This document shows positions 12,101-24,100 of a stretch of 64,000 nucleotides of DNA, one piece after another. How positions within the stretch are numbered: the first letter of the stretch is position 1; each line of letters starts with the position of its first letter. The stretch spans positions 3,593,501-3,657,500 of the forward strand of contig JAWRVZ010000029.1 in assembly GCA_037043235.1 (NCBI GenBank), written 5' to 3'. Made by a program: the position numbers and the translations under genes. This DNA is from Rhodeus uyekii. Taxonomy: Eukaryota; Chordata; Actinopteri; Cypriniformes; Acheilognathidae. The notes below the pieces were generated by a model that did no database searches, was not told where the DNA came from, and saw only the letters and a program-made list of their open reading frames with translations.

Positions 12101-15100
12101 CATTTCTACTCTGTAATAGATGGAAAAAGTCCAAAAGCTTAACGAAAAACAAAATCTTTTCTTCATTGTGACTGAATTACACAAAGCAAGAGCACTCCTT
12201 TTATAATCACTGAAGCTGTCGGTCAGTTCAGCATGATACTATTAAAGAAGAGTAGAATATTTACACTATCCCTATAAAATTAACCAGTAAAAGCTCTGTG
12301 CTTTACTATCAAACTTCCAATAAACAAACATGTAATATTATTAGTAACTGCATGTCACATCCTCACACAGCATGTACCCTTAGTTTGTTTTCATTCAGTC
12401 ACGTGTTCCTCTGTTTGAGTTTTCCCGCCACTCGTCAGTCACTAATATGATTTGTCATGTTTTTCAGCTGAGTTCTCCCCCATTTCCTTCAGCATATGTC
12501 ACCCTGTTTCAGTTGCATTAGAACCCTTATTGTCTTTGATACCTGTTAGATTTAGTATTAAACGTTACTATTAAACTTGACCCTCATCTTCGTTCTTTCT
12601 TTCTCCTCCCTTGCTAACAATCCACTTATTAATGAAAAAATGTATGCTTAAACTTGACAATTTTATTCCTCTCTTCTTATGGTTTTTACAGAGGAGTTTG
12701 TTCTCACTGTAAATCATTATCGTCGTTTATATATTTTATTCCTAAAAACATGAAAATGTAAATGTTTTGATGGCTGTTGACTGTATTTTCTGATTTAAGG
12801 AATGATAAAAAGTTTCCCTTTGGAAATACCTCTGATCCAATATGTCTAATCCAACCTGACTTTATCCAAATGTTCAGATTTCTGTTTTAGAAATGTATGC
12901 AAATTAGTGCTTAGTCAATTACAATTACGTGCTCGAACATCTAAAAAATGTAGAGTTGTCCAATACTGGTACATAAAAAAGTTAAACAAACTATAAATTG
13001 CCTAGTATCTGAAATGTACTGAAATATATAAAGAATCCCTTTCAGCACGTCCACAGATCACGTGTCCAATATGATGGGTTTGTTTTGCAGTGTTGCACAT
13101 AGTGGGATATCAGTCGGATTTATGGAATGAAACTTGAAAATTCTTCAGAAATTCGCCATATCTTCTAGATCCAGGGTCCTGGGGAGAGGAATAATAACCC
13201 CAAACCTCAGAACCAGAGATTTACCACAAAGTTGAAAAGCCATGGGAAAAAAAGGCCAAGTGACATGAGACGCCTCATGATGTTCACCCAGGAGGAATGG
13301 GAAAATATTCCAGCCTCATATCTGCACAAGATGCTGGATTGCACAGGCAGAATTTGTCAAACATCGTAGCTTTCAGTGAAGAAACTTTGATGAAGTTGAC
13401 ATTATTTGGATGCTTTAAAGTACAAGCCAAAATACTAACTATTTCATGTGAGAATCATGTGCTAAATAATTTAAACTGTAAACTCCCTTTCTTCATTATG
13501 AGTCGAGATGAGGGAAAAGACTGAGAGTAGTTGTGTTAGAGTAGTTGGTAAACTGTTTTTATTCTTGTGTTTAAACTACAGGGCTGTTGAACGCTCGAAT
13601 CTGATTGATTGACAAACGTTCTAAGGTGTGCAATTATTTTCTTGGAAACACACGGCTAAAGTAGTTTCAGGCAGGTCTTTAACGCGTTACAGATCAATAT
13701 CACCTCACCAAATGATTTCTGTTATTTCAAAGGTTCTTACAGAATACAACAGCAAAAGAACCAGAACCTACAATGACACAGACCAAACAAATAAATATAG
13801 CAAACAATAGATACAAGTTATACATTATTTCCATGTTTTTTGCAACAAAATTGTTTTATTCTGTATGGAGAGCACGTACTCTCTTTCTCCTTTCTCTCTC
13901 CCACACAAATACACACATACAGAATGTGTGGTCAGCTCTGCTCAGACGAGTTTATCAATAAAATAGTTTAGTAACTTAAAAACGACGTGACATTTCCCAC
14001 TAAACTCTGTTCCTTGGGCAGATTAACTTTACAGTACTGCCAAACGCTGTTCAGAGACACACAGCCTCCACATATGCTTAATTTCTCTCTCTCAAATTGC
14101 ATTAGTAACTGCATTAGACGGTTATCAGTGGCTGAAGCCTCAGTTATTATCTCTAAAATTACATTTTGCAATTAGAGGCTTGGATTAGATGCATAATAAA
14201 TTAGTCTTGCACACAAGAGCATTTAAAGGACAAAAAATTATGAAATATGATGAATGTCAAATACAACATCTGAACAATATTTTGAGGTGTGGTATGTGAA
14301 TAATTTACTTAAATTACAGAAATATGATGTATTTAATTTAAATGTAGATTAAATGCATACTACTGTTCAAAGGTTTGGGGTTGGTATGATTTCTCTTTGA
14401 AAGAAAAAAACTTTTATTTAGCAAGAACACATTAAATTGATACATTGAATTATTGAATAAATTCTTGAATGAAACATTCTGTTTCAAATAAAATGCTGTT
14501 CTTTTGAACCTTCAATTTATTAAAAGATCCTGAAAAAATGTCAGCATATTTTTAAAAATGTATTAAAACAGAAAACTATTTTTGCACATTTTGATCAAGC
14601 CCAAAACTTTTGAACAGCAGTGTGCATTTACCTCATTAGGTTTTGATAGATTTATGTGAAAATGTTGTTTTATATAGTAACTGACCTTGTTTAGGTATTT
14701 TTATTTTTCTAAATAAATATTTTAGTTGTGCAGTGTTGGTACATAATGTAAATGTTTCAAATGAAAACATGTTTCCAATAATTCTGGCCCCCGGTGCAAG
14801 GATGTACTTTCAGCCAGACGTGAACTGCATTATGAATAACAATGAATCTCTGTTTTGAGCAGCATACTGCAGGAACTCAGTGGACGGACAGTGGTACGCC
14901 TACGATGACAGTACTGTTGAGCCGGTGCCTGAGGGAGAAGTGTGCACTCGGGGTGCTTATATCCTGTTCTATCAGAGACGTGATGCCATTCCATCCTGGT
15001 CAGCAAACTGCTCACTACGAGGTGAACGCTCACATCTGTCTCACTCTACATCCTCATACCAATGGCAAACAAACTGAAAACATACTAAAGAGTGCATTTT

Positions 15101-18100
15101 CAAGAAAAAAAGTTGTAAACGCTTTAAAAGTTGTAGTGTAGTTCTGTTAGGTGGATCGTTTCAGCTTGTCCGATGTGCTCTCTTTATGACTTTACATTAA
15201 GAAATGTATGATTAATATTGAGTTTGAAAATCTGCTATTGAATTGCTGAATTGTTAGAAAGGTTCCCATTAAAGATGCAATACTAAATCATTTTAGTTTA
15301 TCTTTTTTTTTTATACCAAAAACTCCACTCCAAAGAGCACAGAAATCACTGCTAGAGTAACTTTATTTACTATTTATGTTATGCAAAGTGCACTCTAGAC
15401 TCTGAGTATCTACTTGTTACGAACAGGGTTTTTGTTTATAAACAAAAAGTGAACAAAACAAGACTTTAAACATAAACAGAAAAGGCACACTTCTGCAAAA
15501 ACCTGCGATCCGGGAGAACAAGAACACAGAGAACACAGAGACAGCATCCACACACAAACATCAACAACCGACAAAGACAAGGGAAACACAAGAGGCTTTT
15601 ATACTAGCGGGAGTGGGTAACACCTGAGGAGACCGAGTAAGTGATCACACGACAGGTGCAGGAAGTATAACAATGACCTTACAGACACGAAGTGCACAGA
15701 TGACACGACTTACAGGAAGTGTAACAATGACCTTACAGACAGGAAGTGCACAATTGACACACCGGACAGGATTCATAGTAACACTACCTCACCATCTAAA
15801 GTTCAAACATTTTCTGTATTTATTTATTTTTTTGTAGTGAGATTAGGTGTTAAGAGAAGAAGGCGGGAATGGACAAACGTTTCAAAGCCTTTCATAAAAG
15901 CAGCAGCCGTTCACGGTCGACTGACGCACAAACATAAACAAAACAAAACATAAAATCCAGGCCTGATCCTCTCTAGTTTTGCGCTGTCATCACTCCTCCT
16001 TTTATCCATCCAGATCTCCTTCCGTGACACTCGAGGCTGGTGTTAATATTTTATATTTTACGCTATTTTTGGATCAAAAATGTCTAGCAGTAATAGTTCA
16101 CAGTATTATTGTTTTACTGTATTTTTGATTGAATAAATGCATGTGGTTGAGAATAAGAAACTTCCTTCAGAAGCAAAAAAAAAAAATCTTTCCCCAAGTT
16201 TTGAACAATAGTGTGTGTTCAGCAATGATTAGCATTACAGTGGACAAAGGCACAATCAATCTTGATAGCTCCAAGAGCTTTTCTACTCATCTCTCTTCAA
16301 CATCTTCATATCTTGAGAACTATATCTTCAGAATCCAAAGATAAACAGAAACAGCACAAATGAAATATGTATTCAGCACAGGTCCAAAGTCTGTTTGATC
16401 ACTGTCTAGCCACAACAATAACCTTGGTTATAGATCAGGGAAAAAATGCTTGCAGGAAGGACGAGCTGTTGATTAGCCTCACTAGGCAGAGAGATGTCTT
16501 TGAGCTGCTTGTCACAGGCAGCTGTTCACACGCATGCTGACAAAATTGAGTTTTCTTGCTTTCTCTACTGCTGTTTTCCTTCCCTCTCCATTCCCCTGAA
16601 GTTGTGGCATATGATGCTTCTACAAATCAAATCTAAACAATGATATGACATGTGAAAGTATTCGAGTTAACCTAAAAAAATATTATGAAGACCACATGTG
16701 TCCATTGAAGCAAGTTGAGTGAGCATTTTCAATTCATTCTCCATGGGAGGAGAATGGCAGCCGGGAACATCAATAAGTCAAGCAATATTCAACTTTATGC
16801 AAATGAGAGGTGAAAAACACATGGTGACAGGAAACTGATGTGAGAGGAATGCAGTGGTGTCTATATAAGCTTTTTAAAATATGCCTGCAGTGCTGGTGGA
16901 TTCTGTGGTTAAATGTCATTCTTTTATTTCATTAGATTTAATTCTGAAAATGTATTCATTTTCATACTTTGCAAGTCAAATCAAGTCAACTTTATTTATA
17001 TAGCGCTTTTTACAATTAAGATTGTTTCAAAGCATCTTTACAGTGATCATAGGAAAACAATGCATCAAAGTTTGTTTTGGCTGTGCAGCTGCTCTAGAAG
17101 AGCAGAACAATCAATAATATTGATGAATATTAAGTGGCAAGGAACCAAAACTCCAGCAGGAGCCAGAATGAATGAAGAACAGAATGGAGAAAAAACCTTG
17201 GGAGAAACCAGGCTCAGTCGGAGGACCAGTTCTCCTCTGGCCAACAAACAAACAGTGCATCATTATTATACAGACAACAATTCAGGTCAAAATATTAAAT
17301 CCATTTTTGTCTGGTTGGAGATTGGGTTCATGAGTCCTTCACAGGTCGGGGTCTAGTAGAGTTTTAGGACACAACAGGCTGAACAGACTCTACAGTCGCT
17401 ATAATAAAATTCCATTTTCGTTTTTTTTTAAACAATCTCTTGAAACTCTTGAGGGGAGGTGGGGGGGAACAAGAAACTAAAATAAAGTAGTAAGACATGG
17501 TACCTCTGGGTTTCATTTTGCCTCTCTTAGCCTCGATGACTTCCCTGAGGTCCTTTTTCTGACTTGAGCGAGACCCTGGCTTTTCATCTATGGTGAGGGA
17601 TGTAGTTCTCAAATATCGGACACTTCTGAACTTGTGGACCACTGACCACCGAAGAGTCCAGTAGGCGAAATCCGGGCATCAAGGAGAAATGACCTGTCCA
17701 TCTCCTTTAGCCTGACAGGTTAATTCACAATTTCCTTTCTGTAGAGTCCAGTGCAGCAAGAGAGTGGCCGATTCTGTGGACCGCCTGGGCAAGATCAAAA
17801 AGAAGAGCAGTGGAGCTTCTTGATTTCAGTAGGCATCGATATCTTTCAGCAAGTCCGACCTGGTATGCAGGGCACCGCTGGTTGACCAAGCCGTAGCAGT
17901 TGCCTTGCCCACAAGCTTTGATGTAAATTGACATGAAGATGCTGAGGAAGACAAAAGGTACCCACTAGGGATTCCTCCATCTAATGCATCTTCGTGTACC
18001 CGCTGTCTTCCATCCCCTTCACTTTAGTGTAGTTAGACTTGCTGGCGGGGAAGATTGCTTGGAGCATGTTCCTGCGGTGGAGCAGGTCATAACGTGATGA

Positions 18101-21100
18101 AGGAAGAGGCCTTTGTCACGTCTCAGTAGTAAGGGGAGGACTCAAAATGCAGGGAAAGGTTATTTATTAACAGATAAGGGAAAACATAACATAACATAAA
18201 GGAAAAAACCCACGAGGGGGAAAACATAGTGAACACTGAACTAGAAACGCAAATGACCAACCGGATGGAACGGATGATCCATACACGGGGAACAAACCAA
18301 CCAGGAGACAACAAAAGACAAAGACAACGATGCCACGTCAGACAGCAAACACTGAGGGAATATATATAGGACACATGAGGGGAGGAGTGATCAGAGACAG
18401 CTGGGAATGATTGCAGGAAACGAGAAGGCGGGGCAGACGCTAACGAGAGACACAAACAAGAGAGAGAGAGCAGTGCCACGGTTCTGTCACTAGAAACGGA
18501 ACTGAACCTGACAGAACTGTGCCAGCCATGTCACATCAAGCTCCTCCTCACTAGACCGGTAGAGTAACATGCTCTCCGCCAGATTGGAAGAAACCAGAGA
18601 CCAGGCTTCTGGTTTCGGCTTCAACGCAACAGAACTGGCAATCGAGGATTGGGAAAGGGAAAGACCAGTCACCCAGATCCAACACGAATCCCATGAGTGT
18701 GGACAGTGCTCCACCTCGGCAGCAGCAGGTCCAGCACCCCAGGGCGCAGACACTTGGCTCCCGTCCCCCTTAATCTGCTTTACTGCTCCCTCAAGAGCTG
18801 ACCGTGCATGCTGAGCTCCAAGACACATCACACACAGCTCATAAGGATCACTGAGTTTGATGAATTATTCACACAGTGGAACAGATTTCTTAAATTTGCA
18901 CTCACTCATGCTTTCCTCTGTTTGTTTTTTTTCCTCTGAACTTTTTCACTTGAGCAAATATCTGTCTTCTTTAAGACCAAGTTTTAAGCACTACAAAGCA
19001 GTCAAGATTTATAGCAGTTGGAAATTTCAGGACTCTATTCAAAGGGTGAAGAACTAAAATATTGCACATTATTTTCACTGAAATCATTTTTGAACGTTAT
19101 GCGAAGAGCACCAGAAGGTTATAAGAGATGCAGAAAAACACTGTTCCCTGTCAAGGGAACTCGCACTGCGTCGAGACGCGATTGGGAACCTTTCAGTTTA
19201 TATGTCCTTGAAGCACAATCAAACTCAGGTGCGGGAGTGTACGTCGCCGTGATGACGTCATCACGTCATGACCCGGGAGTATAAAGGCACGTCACGACCC
19301 GGAAGCGGGTTAGCTTTCAGTGTCTTCACAGCGCTCTAAGCTCAACGTGTGTGTGTATTTGCCGTGTGTGTGATTCAGCCCAAAGTCTAGTTTAAAAGAA
19401 AAGGGATTTCACCGTGCGTCTGTTGAGTGTTTGTGAAAAAAAAAAATGGCGGAGCAAGTTTTTCGGCGCTGTGTTACCCCTTGTCCCCGGTTTCTTTCGG
19501 GAAGGGATACACACGCCTTATGTGTAGCTTGCATGGGAGAGGAGCATGCACGATCAGCGCTCGAGGGCACTGATTGTGCAGACTGTTTGCAAATGAGTTT
19601 GCGAACACTCCGATCCCGCCTGGCAGTTTTCGAGGAAACTGCCCGGGCTAGCGGCCCTCGTGGTTCCGGTCCCGCTGCGGCTGAGGCCCAGCGGCGGCTG
19701 CGATCATGGGGGTCGCAGATGGATCTATCAGAGGGGTCGGAGACGGGCTTGGCCTTTTCTCCACCTTTACCTGGCAGATCTAGCCCCGTTAGGGAGCCGG
19801 AAGCACGCCCTGTGGCGGTTTCTTCCGACCCTGACGAGGCGATACTGCAGCTATCCAGTTCCGAGGAACTGGACGTTGTTAGTATCGACGCTGATGAGGA
19901 GGTTCCGCCAGCCCCCTCACCAGCGTCAGATGAGTTGCTGGAGGTGGTGACTCGCGCCACCGCTAGGCTGGGCCTCGAGTGGCCGGCTGAGCGGACGCAT
20001 GCTCGTCCAAAGAGCAGGCTGGACGAGCGCTTTTTGCCGTCCAGAGCACCACCTCAGCGCCGGTGTCTGCCTTTCTTCCCCGACCTCCACACTGAGGTGT
20101 CGAGGTCCTGGAATAGGCCCGCCTCCCACAGGGTGCATAACAGCGAGACCGCTGTTTATGCCTCCCTAGTGGGAGCTAAAGAACGCGGATACGGGGCGAT
20201 GCCTAGAGTAGAGGAGTCCTTGGCTAATCATTTGGCTCCTCACTCACCGCAGCCCCTAAAGGCACCGGTGCTCCCCACCAAACCTCTCAGGGTTACGTCA
20301 TCGTTGGTGGGGCGAGCATACTCATCGGCTGGTCAGGCTGCAGCATGCCTCCACACCTCTTCCATGCTGCAGGCCTACCAGGCGGAACTCCTCGCAGATC
20401 TTGACGAGGAGGGAGGTATTGGGCCAGAAGCAGTCGCAGAACTGCGGAGGGCGACGGATCTTTCTCTCCGGGCTGCTAGGGAGACGGCCGCCTCTATTGG
20501 CCGATCTATGGCAGCCCTAGTAGCTACGGAGAGACATTTATGGCTGAACTTGACTACCCTCAGCCAAAAGGATAAGAACATCCTCCTGGACGCCCCTCTG
20601 ACGCCTCCTGGCCTCTTCGGCGACGCGGTTAAGCTAGCGGTCGAGAGGTTTCAGGAGGCTGCTAAGCAGGAGGCGGCGTTCAGAAAGATCCTTCCACGCC
20701 GCCCTCAAGGTTCGCAAGCAAGAGCAGCGTTCCATCCTCAGCCCAGTACCTCCTCATACCGCGCTGGGCAGAAGCTGAGCGTTGCGACTCGTCAGCCTCC
20801 CCCGAAAAAGAAGGGGAGGGCTTCAGGTCAGCAACCTCAGCCTCAGCCTTCTGGCCGGCAGACCGACCTGAGGGTCGTTCTGCAGGGCAAGAAGGCTAAA
20901 AGTAAGAGGCCCTGACAATCATGGTGTCAGGCCTCGCAGGGAGCCCCCCGTTGGTCCACCAGCATGCCAACGCCCTGCGGTGGCCCCTGTGGATCTGGTT
21001 TCTCGAGAGAGCCAGTCCGATCAGGGACCAGGTGGTCTACCCCAGTTGTCACCCCGGCAGGGTGCACTGGGCAGATTGCCCCCTCTAAGGAGGGTCCTAG

Positions 21101-24100
21101 AGCATCCACTCCAGGTCCAGCGGCCTGGAGTGGAAACCCGAACAGAGACTGGTCTCGAGAGACTGGTACCCCTAGTAGAGTTCCTGGCGGCGTGGGCACG
21201 TCTGCCAGGCATTTCTCAGTGGGTCCTGCGCATTATTCATGTGGGTTACACTATCCAGTTTCGGTCGAACCCTCCCAAGTTCGCGGGGGTTCTTCGGACA
21301 GAGGTAGACCCTGGGCAGGCTCGGGTTTTGGAACAAGAAGTCGAATCATTGCTGAGGAAAGAGGCCATAGAGTATGTACCTCTCTCAGCCACAGATTCGG
21401 GCTTTTACAGCCGCTACTTCATAGTTCCGAAGAAGGATGGAGGTATGCGTCCTATTCTAGACCTTCGCCTGTTGAACAAGACTGTCAGGCGCCTGAAGTT
21501 CAGAATGTTGACTTTGAAACAGATCGTATCCCAAATCAAGTCCGAGGATTGGTTTGTGACGATAGATCTCAAAGACGCATATTTCCATATCTCCATCCTT
21601 CCTCAACATCGGAAGTTTCTCAGGTTCGCCTTCGGGGGCAAGGCTTACCAATATCGAGTACTTCCATTCGGCCTAGCGCTATCCCCTCGCACCTTCACCA
21701 AATGCATGGACGCAGCGCTCGCCCCGCTGCGGTCCACTGGTATCCGTGTACTGAACTACATCGACGATTGGTTGATTTTGGCTCAGACACAAGAATTAGC
21801 GGTCCGGCATCGAGATGTCGTACTCGCGCATATGAAGGAGCTGGGGCTGAGACTCAATGCCAAGAAGAGTATCCTCTCTCCTGTGCAGAGGACAACCTTC
21901 CTAGGCGTTGTTTGGGACTCGGCGTCAATGTCTGCACGGCTATCCCCCGTGCGCATTGCCGCCGTTCTGTCCTTAGTCCAGGATATCAAGCTAGGCCAGC
22001 TGCTCACTGTCAAGCACTTCCAGAGAGTGCTGGGGCTCATGGCGGCAGCGTCCAGTGTTATCCCACTCGGCCTGCTCCACATGAGACCCCTGCAGTGGTG
22101 GCTGAAGACCAGAGGGTTTTCCCCGAGGGGCAACCCCTTCCGTCTGATCAAGGTGTCAAGGCGCTGCCTTCGAGCCTTGCATCCGTGGAAGCAGAACTGG
22201 TTTTTGTCCCAGAAGCTCGCACTGGGAGCTATCTGTCACCGCGTCATGCTGTCGACAGATGCGTCCCGCGCGGGCTGGGGGGCGGTCCTGAGGGACCGCT
22301 CGGCCAGGGGTCTATGGGACGGGCACCACCTCTCCTGGCATATCAACGCCTTGGAGATGATGGCTGTCCGGATGGCGCTACGGGCGTTTCTCCCCGACCT
22401 CAGAGGCCGTCATGTAGTAGTCCGGACCGACAATACGTCGGTGGTCTCCTACATAAATCACCAGGGAGGTCTCCGGTCTCGTCGACTTTCCAAGTTGGCG
22501 ATCAGGATCCTCCTCTGGGCCCAGAGGGAACTGCTCTCTCTTCGAGCGGTATATATCCCGGGGGCCCAGAACCTGGGGGCAGACTTCCTGTCGAGACAGG
22601 GGCCGAGGCCCGGGGAATGGCGACTCCACACTCAGGTGGTGGAGCAGATTTGGGAGAGATTCGGCCAGGCTCAAGTGGATCTGTTTGCGTCTCGAGAGAC
22701 GACTCACTGCCCACTCTGGTTCTCCCTTTATCTTCCAGCGCCTCTCGGCCTGGACGCCATGAGGCAAGGGTGGCCAAATCTACCCCTGTATGCCTTTCCC
22801 CCCGTAGCTCTGCTCCCAGGGGTTCTGGAGAAGGTTCGCCGGGAGAAGGTCCGTCTCACTCTAGTTGCCCCGCGCTGGCCGGGCAGGGTGTGGTTTTCGG
22901 ACCTGGTGTCCCTCCTAGACGGCACTCCGTGGGAGATTCCGGTCAGGAGGGACCTCCTGTCCCAGGCTCAGGGGAGGATTTTCCATCCTCACCCAGAACT
23001 GTGGAAACTGTGGGTCTGGCCCCTGAGGGGGCCCAGCTCATAGAGTCTGGTCTCTCAGCCGAGGTTGTAGAGACCATTCTCCACTCCAGAGCCCCGTCCA
23101 CGAGGAAACTGTATGCTCAGAAGTGGAAGATTTTCACTTCTTGGTGTTGCGAAAAGCAGCTGAACCCAGTTACCTGCCAGGTTGGCACCGTGCTGGAGTT
23201 CCTGCAAGAAAGGTTCGCAGCAGGGCTGTCCCCCTCCACACTAAAGGTTTACGTGGCTGCCATAGCTGCTTACCACGTACCTTTGAGTGGTGCCTCTTTG
23301 GGCAGGGACCCCCTCATAGTTCGTTTCCTACGTGGCACTCAGAGGCTGAGGCCTGTAGTACGTTCAAGGGTGCCTCCTTGGGACCTGTCCCTGGTGCTCC
23401 AGGCCTTGTCCCAGGCTCCCTTCGAACCGCTGGACGAGATTTCAGACAAGCACCTTACTCTTAAAACTCTCTTTCTTCTCGCCATTTCTTCCCTCAAGAG
23501 GATTGGTGACATGCAGGCCCTCTCCGTGGCCCCTTCATGTTTAGAGTTTGCGCCCGGCTTGGCTAAAGCTTTCCTCTATCCCAAGCCGGGTTATGTACCT
23601 AAAGTGCTGTCTAGTCCTATGCGCCACATAGTGCTACAGGCTCTCTGTCCTCCTCCATTCACTGATCATGACCAGGAGTTAAAGAACAGGGTTTGTCCAG
23701 TGCGAGCACTGGACGCCTACGTCCACAGAACTGCTACGTGGCGTAGGTCAGACCAAATCTTTGTCTGTTTTGGGGCCCCCAGAGGTTCCCCTGCTTCTAA
23801 GCCTACTATGAGCAGATGGATTTCAGAGTCTATTTCTCTAGCTTATGAGCTGGCAGGACAGCAGTGTCCACTGTCTGTCCGAGCTCATTCTACTCGGAGC
23901 ATGGCTGCCTCGAAAACCTTTTTCGCAGGGGCTTCCCTCGCGGACATTTGTGATGCGGCTGGCTGGTCCTCACCGCATACCTTTATTAGGTTCTACCAGT
24001 TAGACCTAAACCCCGCCTTGGGATCATTGCTATCGTAGCTATTGTAGTGAGCTACGTTTCGCTTGGCATACCCCGTACGCTGAGGCGGCGTGGGTATTCC

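Noticed and set aside
20964..22616. Upstream part of the 1024-codon ORF in the recombinase frame
   Set aside because: It overlaps the RT frame; its Ser/Pro/Gly/Arg-rich translation has no motif and looks like a shadow of RT.
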